From Bacteroidia bacterium (GTDB taxonomy: Bacteria; Bacteroidota; Bacteroidia; SpSt-205): a stretch of DNA of 64,000 nt. The notes beneath the pieces were generated by a model that was not told the DNA's origin, made no database searches, and saw only the letters and a program-made list of their open reading frames with translations. Shown one piece after another: positions 25,911 to 34,640 of this stretch. Position 1 is the first letter of the stretch. Each line of letters opens with the position of its first letter. Both the position numbers and the translations under genes were made by a program. The DNA is taken from assembly GCA_026003235.1 (NCBI GenBank), contig BPGW01000005.1, positions 1 through 64,000 of the forward strand, read 5' to 3'.

Positions 25911-26612
25911 ATGGCTTCGGTGGTGATGGCAATCATGGCCCATCCGGACGATGCTGAGCTCAGTTGTGGGGGCACGCTTTTACGCTGGCAATCCGAAGGT
26001 GCGGCGGTGGTGCTGGTAGACCTGACTGCGGGGCAGTTAGGCACTCGGGGCAGCGCTGCGCAGCGCTGGCAGGAAGCCCAAGCCGCAGCCCGGATCCTGC
26101 GACCTTTGGCCCGCATAGGGCTGGGATGGGAGGACGGCTTTTTCCAAGATAGCCCCGCCGCCCAAAAAACCCTCATAGACTTGATTCGCCGCTATGCCCC
26201 CAAGGTGATACTGACCAATGCGCTGAACGACCGCCACCCCGATCACAGGCGGGCAGCCTGCCTGGTAGAACGGGCGGCTTTCTTGAGTGGGTTGCGGCGC
26301 ATCCGTACCGCTTACCCAGCTTATCGTCCCTCCCACCTGTTTTTTGCGATTCAAGATCGGTGGCAGAGGCCCTCGTTCGTGGTGGATATCACCCCTTTTT
26401 GGGACCAGAAGCTTGCTCTGATCCGGGCCTACGAAAGCCAATTCGTTTATCGGCCTGGAGATACCGATCCGCCTTCTTACCTAACTCGGCCTGACTTTTT
26501 CCCTCACTTGGAGGCTCGGGCTCGTGAAATGGGGCACTTTATCGGGGTGCGGTACGGGGAAGGGTTTCTAAGCCGGACGCCGTTGCCCTCTCTGCCTTGG
26601 CCTTTGTGGTAG
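25911..26612 (+). CDS. bshB1: Bacillithiol biosynthesis deacetylase BshB1 (PIG-L family)
   Basis: A 233-residue zinc enzyme that deacetylates GlcNAc-malate in bacillithiol synthesis. The zinc site MAHPDDAELSCGG starts at about residue 9 and the third ligand is in NDRHPDHRRA. AYESQF and the C-terminal EMGHFIGVRYGEGF are typical of the BshB1 subgroup. This suggests bacillithiol is the low-molecular-weight thiol of the organism; bshA and bshC are not in the window. A single-gene unit with its own leaderless promoter. Confidence 0.9.
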   Translation: MASVVMAIMAHPDDAELSCGGTLLRWQSEGAAVVLVDLTAGQLGTRGSAAQRWQEAQAAARILRPLARIGLGWEDGFFQDSPAAQKTLIDLIRRYAPKVILTNALNDRHPDHRRAACLVERAAFLSGLRRIRTAYPAYRPSHLFFAIQDRWQRPSFVVDITPFWDQKLALIRAYESQFVYRPGDTDPPSYLTRPDFFPHLEARAREMGHFIGVRYGEGFLSRTPLPSLPWPLW

Positions 26613-26619
26613 CCTGCTG

Positions 26620-26627
26620 TACCTTTG
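26620..26627 (+). promoter_or_regulatory. -7 box (TACCTTTG) for the KhtT-like operon
   Basis: A perfect match, 4 bases before the GTG at 26632 and 7 bases after the bshB1 stop. Confidence 0.65.
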
Positions 26628-26631
26628 AAAG

Positions 26632-27123
26632 GTGGAGCTGCGAGAAGCGCACTTACCTGGGCTGGGGCGTAAGTACACCCTTGCTTTGCAACAAGGAGGA
26701 CAGCTGGTGATTTTTGTCCATACCACGGGCCAGCGAGAAGTTTTCTGGATAGAGCCGGGTGAAGAAGATCCGAGCTACAGCTTCAGGCTCACCGACGAAG
26801 AGGCCCGCGAAGTCGCCTTTATCCTGGGGGGAGTCCGCTATCAACCCCTTCCAGCTGATAAGCTTCAGTTTCTCTTGCAGGAGATCGTGATGGAGTGGTT
26901 AGAGGTGGAGCCAGGATGCCCTGTGGAGGGTAAAACCTTGGCTGAATTGGAGCTGCGACGCCGTACAGGCGTTTCGGTGATCGCCATCCTACGAGGGGAA
27001 AAAACCCTGCCCAGCCCCGATCCTTACACAGAGCGTATCCAACCTGGAGATATCCTTATTGCCGTGGGGACTCGTTCGCAGATTGAGAAGGTCCAGGATC
27101 TTTGTCAGGTTTCGCATGGGTGA
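26632..27123 (+). CDS. khtT: KhtT-like TrkA-C domain regulator of K+/H+ antiporter
   Basis: A 163-residue cytosolic protein. Residues 1-80 are an N-terminal domain like that of KhtT. Residues about 85-160 form a TrkA-C (RCK-C) ligand-binding domain: GCPVEGKTLAELELRRRTGV, SVIAILRGE, then ERIQPGDILIAVGT. KhtT controls the membrane antiporter KhtU; the antiporter gene follows with an 8-base overlap, which supports the call. The symbol is assigned by similarity and context. Confidence 0.75.
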   Translation: MELREAHLPGLGRKYTLALQQGGQLVIFVHTTGQREVFWIEPGEEDPSYSFRLTDEEAREVAFILGGVRYQPLPADKLQFLLQEIVMEWLEVEPGCPVEGKTLAELELRRRTGVSVIAILRGEKTLPSPDPYTERIQPGDILIAVGTRSQIEKVQDLCQVSHG

Positions 27124-28297
27124 GGCGGCGATGGGAGAGCTGGCTGCGATAGGACTCCTGTTTATAGGGTTTTTTGCGGCCTCATGGCTGCTTGGGCGGG
27201 CTCGCTTGCCCGGTATGGTGGGGTTTCTTCTTTTGGGGCTGATCTTGCAAGGGCAAGCCCCCTCGCTCTTGGTGTCCTCTTTGCCCCTCCTAAGCGAGGT
27301 TGCGGTGTGGTTCTTGCTGTTTTTCATCGGCTTGGAATACTCGCCCGAAAACCTTGTTCGCTTGAGCCGGAGCATCCTGAAGCCAGGCCTGGTGGATGTT
27401 GTGCTCAACCTCGGAGGGCTTTTTCTCCTGGGGCTGGCTTGGCTGTCTCCGCTGGAAGCTCTGGTGGTGGCGGTGGCCTTGTATCCTTCCAGCACCGCGA
27501 TTGTAGTTCGCCTTCTGTCGGAGGCGCGCCGTCTGGCTAATCCCGAAGCCGAGCTCCTTGTAGGCCTCCTGGTATTTGAAGACCTTGTGATAGTGATACT
27601 GCTGGCTGGGGTGAGTCCCTTTTTGCAAGGGGAGCCTTTGAGCGCAGCCCAGGTGCTCAAACTGGCTGGGGGGCTGGGAGGGGTGCTTGGTCTTTTTTTC
27701 CTCTTCTATTGGAAGGGGGGGCCGTGGATGGTTCGTGGGATGCCCTCGCTGGATCAAGAGCCCTTGGCGGTGTTTTTGCTGGCTGGCCTGGTGCTGAGTG
27801 TAGGGGGCTTGGGGCATGTCCTGGGTTTATCGGGGGCTTTGCTGGCCTTTCTCTTGGGGGTGCTCATCCCGGAGAGGACAGCGCTGTTTCACGCCGCAGA
27901 AAAAAACCTCTCGCCCCTGCGAGAACTGAGCGTAGGATTATTCTTTTTTGGGCTTACTTATAGGCTGCGCCTCACCCAGCTGGAAGTAGGGACGGTAGGA
28001 GGCCTGCTCATAGCAGCTTTTTTCCTGAAGGGGCTGTCTACTTTTTGGGCGGCCCGCTTATGGGGTCTACAACGACGGGCCGCCTGGCGCGCGGCGTTCA
28101 GTTTTCTGCCTCGGGGGGAGTTTTCCGTTCTCTTTGCGGCTATGCTGCCAAGCTGGCGAGAAGAATTGCTTTTTACGGTCCTATGGAGCATAGCCGTAGG
28201 GGTAGCCGCCTTTTATGCGGCCCCTGCTCTGGCGGAGTGGCTTATTCCCCGGCCGCCTAAAGGGAGCAGGCAGCGGATCGGGCCGCCTGCCCCTTAG
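27116..28297 (+). CDS. khtU: CPA2-type K+/H+ antiporter (KhtU-like)
   Basis: About 393 residues from ATG 27116 (or 27131), with about 12 membrane segments. LARLPGMVGFLLLGLILQG-like N-terminus, FLLFFIGLEYSPENL, YPSSTAIVVRLL and LVGLLVFEDLVIVILL are CPA2 (KefB/KhtU) features; the Asp in FEDL is the ion-binding acid. There is no C-terminal RCK domain, consistent with the separate KhtT-like subunit upstream. It ends convergently with accD (4-base overlap). Confidence 0.85.
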   Translation: MGEAAMGELAAIGLLFIGFFAASWLLGRARLPGMVGFLLLGLILQGQAPSLLVSSLPLLSEVAVWFLLFFIGLEYSPENLVRLSRSILKPGLVDVVLNLGGLFLLGLAWLSPLEALVVAVALYPSSTAIVVRLLSEARRLANPEAELLVGLLVFEDLVIVILLAGVSPFLQGEPLSAAQVLKLAGGLGGVLGLFFLFYWKGGPWMVRGMPSLDQEPLAVFLLAGLVLSVGGLGHVLGLSGALLAFLLGVLIPERTALFHAAEKNLSPLRELSVGLFFFGLTYRLRLTQLEVGTVGGLLIAAFFLKGLSTFWAARLWGLQRRAAWRAAFSFLPRGEFSVLFAAMLPSWREELLFTVLWSIAVGVAAFYAAPALAEWLIPRPPKGSRQRIGPPAP

Positions 28298-29139
28298 CTG
28301 CACAGCATATCCCAGAGGCGCAGCAGCGTGCCCTTCAGTTCTCGCCGGTCTACGATAAGGTCGATGAACCCATGCTCAAGTTGGAATTCAGCCTCCTGGA
28401 ATCCGGGGGGTAAGTCCTTGCCGGTGGCTTCTCGGATCACGCGAGGCCCGGCAAAGCCTATCAGCGCTTTGGGTTCGGCGATGTTGATGTCGCCCAGCAT
28501 GGCGAAGCTTGCGGTAACCCCTCCCATGGTAGGGTCGGTAAGCACGGAGATGTAAGGGAGGCCGGTTTGGGCGTACTGCGAGAGCCAAGCGGCGGTTTTG
28601 GCCATCTGCACCAAGCTAAGGGAACCTTCCATCATCCGAGCGCCGCCGCTACGGGAAATGATGAGCAAGGGGAGGTGGTGTTCAATGGCGTATCGGATAG
28701 TTCGGGCGATGCGCTCGCCTACGACGCTCCCCATGCTCCCTCCAATGAAGCCAAAGTCCATCACGGCGGCGGCGATGGTATGGGAGCCTACTTTGCCTAC
28801 GGCGCAGCGTACGGCTTCGGTGAGGCCGGTTTTGCGCTGGGCTTCCTGGATGCGCTGAGGGTAAGGGCGCGTGTCGGTAAAACCCAGGGCATCTACGGGA
28901 AGGATCGCCTCAAAAAGCACTTCGTAGGCTCCCTCTCCAAAAAGAAGTCGGAAATACTCTTTGCTGCCGATAGGGAAGTGGTACGCGCAGTGAGGGCACA
29001 CATAGGAGGAGGTCATAAGCTCTTTGATGTGGAGGGGTTTGTTACAGCCCGGGCACTTGACCCAGAGGCCGTCGGGGGCGCCGATTTTTTCGGTGGAGGG
29101 GGTTCGGATGCCTTCCTCTTTACGCAGATACCAGGTCAT
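28294..29139 (-). CDS. accD: Acetyl-CoA carboxylase carboxyltransferase beta subunit
   Basis: A 281-residue subunit that, with AccA, transfers carboxyl from biotin to acetyl-CoA to make malonyl-CoA. The N-terminal zinc ribbon has C29, C32, C48 and C51. The crotonase-like core shows DFGFIGGSMGSVVGE, ISRSGGARMMEG and TDPTMGGVTASFAMLGD, and ends with GFAGPRVI and HGFIDLIVDRREL. Complete. The promoter box is 7 bases upstream, inside the end of gtrA. Confidence 0.96.
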   Translation of the reverse strand: MTWYLRKEEGIRTPSTEKIGAPDGLWVKCPGCNKPLHIKELMTSSYVCPHCAYHFPIGSKEYFRLLFGEGAYEVLFEAILPVDALGFTDTRPYPQRIQEAQRKTGLTEAVRCAVGKVGSHTIAAAVMDFGFIGGSMGSVVGERIARTIRYAIEHHLPLLIISRSGGARMMEGSLSLVQMAKTAAWLSQYAQTGLPYISVLTDPTMGGVTASFAMLGDINIAEPKALIGFAGPRVIREATGKDLPPGFQEAEFQLEHGFIDLIVDRRELKGTLLRLWDMLCS

Positions 29140-29555
29140 AAGGAACCAAAGTTACCAAAGGAGAAGCGTCGGTGCAGGGTATAACTGAGGGGGAAGGTGC
29201 TGGCGGCGGCCAGGCTGCGCGCAACCACACTCCGCCAAGCCCCAGGCGGGAAAATCCGATACAAGCCTTCAATCAGTAGGCCGTTCACGGCGTACATGAC
29301 CCCGATAACCAAGAGAAAGCGAAAAAGTTGGCCTTTCCAGAGGGGGGAGCCGTTTTGGAAGACCCATCGGCGGGTCAGCCAAAAACCTATAGCTACCCCC
29401 GTGCCGAAGCTGAGGGCCAGCGCAGGCCAGTGCCCCATCCCTGTCCGATACAACACCCCATACAGCCCAATATCCAGCCCTGTACCCAGCCCACCTACCA
29501 CCGCATACCGTAAGAATGGTACATTTGAAGCCCAATGGCGGAGGTGCTTCTGCAC
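29136..29555 (-). CDS. GtrA family membrane protein
   Basis: A 139-residue protein with four membrane helices. FLRYAVVGGLGTGLDIGLYG at the N-terminus and FWLTRRWVFQ after helix 2 are typical of GtrA-like proteins, which help move undecaprenyl-linked sugars or modify polysaccharides. The GTG start at 29555 is supported by a TAGCTTTG box 4 bases before it. The first seven codons overlap the first seven codons of the divergent ABC gene, a rare head-to-head overlap. The 3' end overlaps the accD start by 4 bases. Confidence 0.82.
   Translation of the reverse strand: MQKHLRHWASNVPFLRYAVVGGLGTGLDIGLYGVLYRTGMGHWPALALSFGTGVAIGFWLTRRWVFQNGSPLWKGQLFRFLLVIGVMYAVNGLLIEGLYRIFPPGAWRSVVARSLAAASTFPLSYTLHRRFSFGNFGSL
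29147..29154 (-). promoter_or_regulatory. -7 box (TAACTTTG) for accD
   Basis: A perfect match on the minus strand, 7 bases before the accD ATG and inside the 3' coding end of gtrA. Confidence 0.6.
29520..29527 (+). promoter_or_regulatory. -7 box (TACATTTG) for LolD-like gene
   Basis: A perfect match, 7 bases before the ATG at 29535; it lies inside the coding sequence of the divergent gtrA gene. Confidence 0.65.
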
Positions 29556-30206
29556 GCCACAAAGCTACGCAAAGCCTACGAGGGGCGGTGTATCTTGGAT
29601 GGGGTTTCCTGGGCGTTGGAAGCGGGTCGGTTTTATGCGCTGGTGGGTCATTCCGGCTCGGGTAAGACGACGCTGCTGTATCTTCTGGCTTTGTTGGAGC
29701 GGCCCGATGAAGGCGATCTCTCCTGGCAAGGCCGATCTCTGTGGGCGCTTTCGCCGGCGGAGCGCGCTCGCTGGCGTAATCGCCACATCGGATTCGTGTT
29801 TCAGTTCTTTCATTTGATTGCCGAGCTGCGGTTGTGGGAAAATGTGGCTTTGCCGGCTGTGCTGGGAGGCAGCACTTTTGCCCAGGAAAGAGGGAAGGCG
29901 TTGGCTTGGCTGGAGCGGGTAGGTTTGGCGCAGCGTGCCCAAGAGCGGCCTACTCGTCTTTCTGGCGGCGAGCAGCAGCGGGTGGCTATTGCTCGGGCCC
30001 TTTTCCTGGAGCCTCCCCTCCTTTTGGCTGACGAACCCACCGGCAATCTGGATGAAAACCAGGCCCAGCAAGTATGGGGCCTTTTTCTGGAGCTGGTCCG
30101 GGAGGTCGGCTCAACCGTCGTGGTGGCTACGCATAATCTGCGGTTGGCTCAGAGTGCCGATGAGGTGTATCGCCTTCAGGGGGGGCAGCTCGTGCGGGAA
30201 AGTTAG
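29535..30206 (+). CDS. LolD-like ABC transporter ATP-binding protein
   Basis: A 223-residue ATPase. Walker A GHSGSGKTT at 38-46, Q-loop in FVFQFFHLI, signature LSGGEQQRVAIARAL, Walker B LLLADEPTGNLD, switch His in ATHN. The sequence is of the MacB/LolD/FtsE class, which works with FtsX/LolC-type permeases in lipoprotein release or envelope export. No permease is adjacent, so the substrate is not fixed. The start is set by the -7 box; its first 21 bases overlap the start of gtrA on the other strand. It ends convergently with the thiolase gene (4-base overlap). Confidence 0.85.
   Translation: MAEVLLHATKLRKAYEGRCILDGVSWALEAGRFYALVGHSGSGKTTLLYLLALLERPDEGDLSWQGRSLWALSPAERARWRNRHIGFVFQFFHLIAELRLWENVALPAVLGGSTFAQERGKALAWLERVGLAQRAQERPTRLSGGEQQRVAIARALFLEPPLLLADEPTGNLDENQAQQVWGLFLELVREVGSTVVVATHNLRLAQSADEVYRLQGGQLVRES
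29560..29567 (-). promoter_or_regulatory. -7 box (TAGCTTTG) for gtrA
   Basis: A perfect match on the minus strand, 4 bases before the gtrA GTG; it lies inside the LolD-like coding sequence. Confidence 0.6.
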
Positions 30207-31390
30207 GTGCGCTCCAACAGAAGGCTTACGCCTTGCCCTACCCCTACGCAGAGGGTGACTAGCGCCCGAGTTTTTTGGTAGAAGTGGAGGCTTCGGGCGG
30301 CGGTGAGGGCCAATCGCGCCCCGGTAGCCCCCAGCGGATGTCCCATGGCAATGGCGCCCCCATGGATGTTTAGGCGGTTCTCGTCTAACTCCATGAGCTT
30401 CACGCAGGCCAGCACCTGCGCTGCGAAGGCTTCGTTGAGCTCTATAAGGTCTATGTCAGCGAGGGAAAGGCCGAGTCGTTTGAGCAGCTTGTGCGTAGCG
30501 GGCACGGGGCCTATGCCCATGTAAGCGGGGTCTACGCCAGCTGTCGCCCCGCCCCGAATCTGCGCCAGCGGCGTAAGGCCGTACTTTTTCAGGGCTTTTT
30601 CGCTGGCCAGCAGCAGCACCGCCGCCCCATCGTTGATGCCTGAGGAATTGCCTGCGGTGACGGTGCCTCCTGCCCGAAAAGCCGGCTTAAGCTGGGCAAG
30701 CTTTTCCAGCGTAGTGTCGGGTCGGGGATGTTCATCCGCGGCGAAGAAAGACCCATCCGGAAGGGGAATAGGCACGATTTCTTCTTCGTAAAACCCTTGT
30801 CGTAGGGCCGCTTGGTAGCGCTGCTGGGAGCGGAAGGCGTATTCATCCTGCTCGGTGCGGGAGATGTGGTACTTTTCGGCGACGTTTTCAGCTGTCTCGC
30901 CCATGCTGTAGAGGGGGTGTTTTTGGGCCAGGCGAGGGTTAGGGAAGCGCCAGCCCAGCGTTGTGTCGTAGAGTTCGGTTTGGCGAGAGAAGGGGGCTTC
31001 AGCTTTGGGCAAGACGAAGGGAGCGCGTGTCATAGATTCCACGCCGCCGGCCAGCACCACTTCGGCTTCGCCGGTGGCGATGGCGCGCGCCCCCTGCAAG
31101 ATAGCCTCCAGCCCCGAAGCGCAGAGCCGATTTACGGTTACGCCTGGCACTTCTACGGGCATGTCCGCCAGCAGAAGCGCCATTCGAGCCACATTGCGGT
31201 TGTCTTCTCCGGCTTGGTTGGCACATCCTATGAAGCAGTCGTCGTAAGCGTCCAGGGGTACTTGGGGGAAGCGTTCCACCACCCTCCGGATAAGGTAGGC
31301 CAAGAGGTCATCGGGCCGCACCGTAGCCAGTTTCCCCCCGTAGCGTCCAAAAGGGCTGCGAAGTCCCCCTGCCAGATACACGCCTTCCAT
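30203..31390 (-). CDS. Acetyl-CoA C-acyltransferase (thiolase)
   Basis: A 395-residue thiolase II-fold enzyme that cleaves or condenses acyl-CoA units. The nucleophile C90 is in [11 protein letters not shown], the second motif is [19 protein letters not shown] with the catalytic His, and the last Cys is in TLCVGVGQG. It is closest in style to FadA/PcaF-type degradative thiolases, but biosynthetic use cannot be excluded. A monocistronic unit, divergent from ung, with a TACCTTTG box 5 bases before the ATG. Confidence 0.93.
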   Translation of the reverse strand: MEGVYLAGGLRSPFGRYGGKLATVRPDDLLAYLIRRVVERFPQVPLDAYDDCFIGCANQAGEDNRNVARMALLLADMPVEVPGVTVNRLCASGLEAILQGARAIATGEAEVVLAGGVESMTRAPFVLPKAEAPFSRQTELYDTTLGWRFPNPRLAQKHPLYSMGETAENVAEKYHISRTEQDEYAFRSQQRYQAALRQGFYEEEIVPIPLPDGSFFAADEHPRPDTTLEKLAQLKPAFRAGGTVTAGNSSGINDGAAVLLLASEKALKKYGLTPLAQIRGGATAGVDPAYMGIGPVPATHKLLKRLGLSLADIDLIELNEAFAAQVLACVKLMELDENRLNIHGGAIAMGHPLGATGARLALTAARSLHFYQKTRALVTLCVGVGQGVSLLLERT

Positions 31391-31395
31391 AAGCC

Positions 31396-31403
31396 CAAAG
31401 GTA
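31396..31403 (-). promoter_or_regulatory. -7 box (TACCTTTG) for thiolase
   Basis: A perfect match on the minus strand, 5 bases before the ATG at 31390; the divergent ung box is 9 bases away. Confidence 0.65.
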
Positions 31404-31412
31404 AGGGACCTC

Positions 31413-31420
31413 TATTTTTG
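31413..31420 (+). promoter_or_regulatory. -7 box (TATTTTTG) for ung
   Basis: A perfect match, 4 bases before the ung GTG at 31425. Confidence 0.65.
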
Positions 31421-31424
31421 CTGC

Positions 31425-32102
31425 GTGGCCCAGGTGCAGATAGAGCCTTCCTGGAAAGCTCTGTTGGCGGAGGAATTTGAGAAGCCTTACTTTGAGGCCC
31501 TGGTGGCGTTTCTCAAAGCCGAGATCCAGCAAGGCAAGCGCATCTTTCCCCCGGGCAAGTACATTTTTCGGGCGTTTGAGTTGTGCCCTGTGGACAAGAC
31601 GAAAGTGGTCATTCTGGGGCAAGACCCGTACCATGGTCCTGGGCAAGCCCATGGTTTGTGCTTTTCGGTGCCGAAGGGGGTGCCTATCCCCCCTTCGCTG
31701 CAAAATATCTTCCGGGAGTTGGAGGCGGACTTGGGCTTTCCGCCTCCACCGCATGGAGACCTTACTGGCTGGGCTGAGCAGGGGGTGTTTCTGCTCAACG
31801 CTATTCTGACGGTGGAGGCTCACAAACCCGCTTCTCACCGAGGGAAGGGCTGGGAAATCTTCACGGATCGGGTGATCCAGCTGGTTTCGCAGGTGCGCCC
31901 GCATGTGGTTTTTATGCTGTGGGGCAGCTATGCCCGTAGCAAAGCCCCTCTTATTGACCGCTCTAAGCATCTGGTGCTGGAAGCCGCGCATCCTTCGCCT
32001 TTTTCGGCTGAGCGAGGCTTCTTTGGCTGCCGGCCCTTTTCCCAAGCCAACGCTTTCCTAGTCCAGCATGGGCTTGAACCCATAGATTGGGGCCGGCTTT
32101 AA
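31425..32102 (+). CDS. ung: Uracil-DNA glycosylase
   Basis: A 225-residue family 1 UDG that removes uracil from DNA. The water-activating loop [13 protein letters not shown] begins at residue 65 with catalytic Asp67. [19 protein letters not shown] and the minor-groove loop [14 protein letters not shown] are present. Complete and normal length. It converges with the porin gene, 4 bases apart. Confidence 0.97.
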   Translation: MAQVQIEPSWKALLAEEFEKPYFEALVAFLKAEIQQGKRIFPPGKYIFRAFELCPVDKTKVVILGQDPYHGPGQAHGLCFSVPKGVPIPPSLQNIFRELEADLGFPPPPHGDLTGWAEQGVFLLNAILTVEAHKPASHRGKGWEIFTDRVIQLVSQVRPHVVFMLWGSYARSKAPLIDRSKHLVLEAAHPSPFSAERGFFGCRPFSQANAFLVQHGLEPIDWGRL

Positions 32103-32106
32103 AAGC

Positions 32107-33816
32107 TCAGTTATAGAGGTCCCATTGCACCCCGAAAGCGAAGGCCCGACCTGGCATGGGATACCAGGCTGTGAGGTAGTAGCCTGGGCTTAGTAAGCCT
32201 TCCGTGGCCTGTTCTACCCTCAGGTAGATGAGCAAGCGGCGGATTTGGATGACCAGGTAGGGGTCTGCTTGGACGAAGGCCGGTTGAGCAGGGAGCCCGC
32301 TTTCTGGGTAGAAAAGGCCAGCCAAGGGGTCGTAGCGCAAAGGCCGGAAGGGAGAAAAGCCCTTTAGGCGCACGCCGAGTTCGTAGAGGGGGGGGCGGCC
32401 GGGGAGCTTCCATCGGAAGAAGGGTTGTACCCACCCGTACAAGGCCGGCAGGCAGGAGGTCCAGCGGGTCTCGCCGACCAGGTGTTGAGCGGTAAGGCCA
32501 AGGACTACTCCCCCTTTGTAGAAGCTCCAGCCGCCGCGCAGCGTCAGACCGTAGCTTTGCTGGGCAGGTCCCCGATAGAAGGTACCGGCCCATCGCCAGG
32601 GGGCCCTGTACTTGGCCGTCCAGGCTCGCACGCGAAGGGGCGGCTGAAGCGAGTCCTGGACTGGCAACGCTACCTCACCCCAGGCTTCCAGGATGTTTTC
32701 GTTGGGCTGGGGAAAGGAAGCGCCGCGGTACTGGTAAGCCAACCAAGGGAGATTCCGGCTTTGGTATCGCACACCCACAGAAAAGGGGCCATATTGCCCG
32801 ACTCCCCTTACGGAGCCGCTGGGGGGAGGGGCTCCCGAGTGAAGGTATCGTCGGTAGGTTCCTTCCACGCTGAGGTGTTTCGTTTGCCAGGCGGCTTCTC
32901 CTTCCAGCCCCTGGAGCTGCCAAGGGTTGAGGAGCCGGTCCGCTTCGCCGGTCGTTTGGAAGAGCCGTAGGGCAACCTGCCCTTTTGGATGGACGACTCC
33001 CCCTCCGAGGGTACGCAGGCTGCTCGTTACATGCCAGCTTACAGGGAGGGTATCGGCCAAGAGGGGGGAAAAGGGGGGCGTGTCGGCACCCTCAGGATGA
33101 AAATGGTCCTGCAGAAGCTCGGCCGAGAGATAGAGGTACGCTTGCGCTGTGAAGCTGAAGGCCAGGGTGGTAGAGAGGCTCCTTTTCCAGCGGCGCCAGC
33201 GGGTCTGCTTGAGCAGCACGGGCTGGCTGGCTTTGCCAAAAGCCGTCCAAGGACCTTCCGCCGTATCGTAGACCACGCCGCCGTTGATCTGGTCTTGGAG
33301 CTGATTCCAGGTTAGGGCACTTTCCCAGCTCCAGCGTCCTTTTCGGACAAAGGCGCGCAGAGCTGCCCCCCAGTGATCGGTGAGCTGACCGACATATTCG
33401 CCTTCCCGCGTGCGCCGCTGGTAAGCCAAGGAGAAGCCCCCCCAAGAACGCAGCTTTTGCCCATGTAGGACGGACAGAAGCTGCGTTCGGCGGCTGGACT
33501 GGTCAAACCGCACACGGGTGTAAGGAGCTGCTGTCCAGATAAGAGGGGGCTTTTCTGTAAGGTAGGCGGCTTGGCTTGCGGGCAAAATAGCCCAGGGCTC
33601 CTCGTAATGGGGCAGGCCCTCCACCCAAGCCAAGTAGGGCTTGAAGTAGCCCAGGCGCGAGACGAAATAAGGCAGGGTGTCCAGCGGATCGTACCAGGGC
33701 TGATAGCTGGGCAGGTAGGTCGGCGCAACCCCCCGCAACGTGTCTGCTGCGGAAGGCAGGAAGCGCGTTTGACCCCAGATCAGGCCTGTGCAGACCAGCC
33801 TGAAGAGGGCGTTCAA
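32107..33816 (-). CDS. Putative outer-membrane porin (Bacteroidota type)
   Basis: A 569-residue beta-rich protein with a short signal (residues 1-16, ending IWGQT). The N-terminal part YDPLDTLPYFVSRLGYFKPY leads into many alternating strands rich in Tyr, Trp and Arg. The C-terminal strand AFAFGVQWDLYN ends like an outer-membrane barrel. It matches the putative porin group that is widespread in Bacteroidota. Substrate unknown. Its start overlaps the punA stop by 4 bases and it is the last gene of lpxK-punA-porin. Confidence 0.75.
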   Translation of the reverse strand: MNALFRLVCTGLIWGQTRFLPSAADTLRGVAPTYLPSYQPWYDPLDTLPYFVSRLGYFKPYLAWVEGLPHYEEPWAILPASQAAYLTEKPPLIWTAAPYTRVRFDQSSRRTQLLSVLHGQKLRSWGGFSLAYQRRTREGEYVGQLTDHWGAALRAFVRKGRWSWESALTWNQLQDQINGGVVYDTAEGPWTAFGKASQPVLLKQTRWRRWKRSLSTTLAFSFTAQAYLYLSAELLQDHFHPEGADTPPFSPLLADTLPVSWHVTSSLRTLGGGVVHPKGQVALRLFQTTGEADRLLNPWQLQGLEGEAAWQTKHLSVEGTYRRYLHSGAPPPSGSVRGVGQYGPFSVGVRYQSRNLPWLAYQYRGASFPQPNENILEAWGEVALPVQDSLQPPLRVRAWTAKYRAPWRWAGTFYRGPAQQSYGLTLRGGWSFYKGGVVLGLTAQHLVGETRWTSCLPALYGWVQPFFRWKLPGRPPLYELGVRLKGFSPFRPLRYDPLAGLFYPESGLPAQPAFVQADPYLVIQIRRLLIYLRVEQATEGLLSPGYYLTAWYPMPGRAFAFGVQWDLYN

Positions 33817-34640
33817 AGTTCCCGTACCAGCTCGGTGAATATTTGCGTGAGCTTGGGTTCGGCTTCGTTGGCGACGGCGATGATTTCTTCCAGGGAGACG
33901 GGTCGGAGGTTGTCGGGGTCCCCAATGTCAGTGACGATAGACATAGCAAAGACGCGCATCCCCATGTGATTGGCTACGATGCATTCAGGTACGGTGGACA
34001 TGCCCACCACGTCCGCCCCGATGAGCCGAAGGAAGCGATACTCAGAGCGGGTTTCCAAGTTGGGACCCTGTACAGCGGCGTATACGCCTTCCTGAACAGG
34101 GATATTCAGTCTGCGAGCTATGGCGTGAGCGCGAGCGATGAGTTCAGGGTGATAAGGCGCACTCATATCCGGAAAGCGAGGTCCAAGCTGGTCCAGGTTG
34201 ATGCCCCGCAAAGGGTTCTCAGGCAGGAGGTTGATGTGGTCGCGAATGATCATGAGGTCTCCCAGTTTGTAGGTGAGGTTGACCGCTCCGGCGGCGTTGG
34301 AAAGGAGGAGGGTGTGCGCTCCCAGAAGCCGCATGATACGGATGGGGTAGGTAATCTGGTACATCGTGTAGCCCTCGTAGTAATGGAAGCGGCCCTGCAT
34401 AGCGACCACCCGTTTGCCTCCCAGCTTGCCAAAAATGAGCCGCCCGAAATGGCTTTCCACCGTACTGATGGGGAAGTGAGGGATGAAATTGTAGGCTAAC
34501 TGGTGTTCTTTCTCCATGGCTTCGGCGAGGCGACCTAGGCCTGTGCCCAAGACGATGCCTACTTCTACCTCGCCAGTGAAATAGCGGCGAATGTACTCCA
34601 GGGTCTGCTGAAATTGCTTATAAGCTTCGGGTGTGGTCAT
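33813..34640 (-). CDS. punA: Purine nucleoside phosphorylase (class I)
   Basis: A 275-residue enzyme that splits purine nucleosides with phosphate (salvage). GIVLGTGLGRLAEA at 29-42, MQGRFHYYEGY, LLLSNAAGAVNL, the catalytic stretch AAVQGPNLETRSEYRFLR and VGMSTVPECIVANHMGMRV are all typical of trimeric class I PNP. It shares a transcript with lpxK (23-base overlap) and the porin gene. Confidence 0.95.
   Translation of the reverse strand: MTTPEAYKQFQQTLEYIRRYFTGEVEVGIVLGTGLGRLAEAMEKEHQLAYNFIPHFPISTVESHFGRLIFGKLGGKRVVAMQGRFHYYEGYTMYQITYPIRIMRLLGAHTLLLSNAAGAVNLTYKLGDLMIIRDHINLLPENPLRGINLDQLGPRFPDMSAPYHPELIARAHAIARRLNIPVQEGVYAAVQGPNLETRSEYRFLRLIGADVVGMSTVPECIVANHMGMRVFAMSIVTDIGDPDNLRPVSLEEIIAVANEAEPKLTQIFTELVREL

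Noticed and set aside
28266-28290. Bidirectional terminator between khtU and accD
   Set aside because: GCAGGC and GCCTGC arms exist but the stem is imperfect and no T-tract follows on either strand, so I do not call it.
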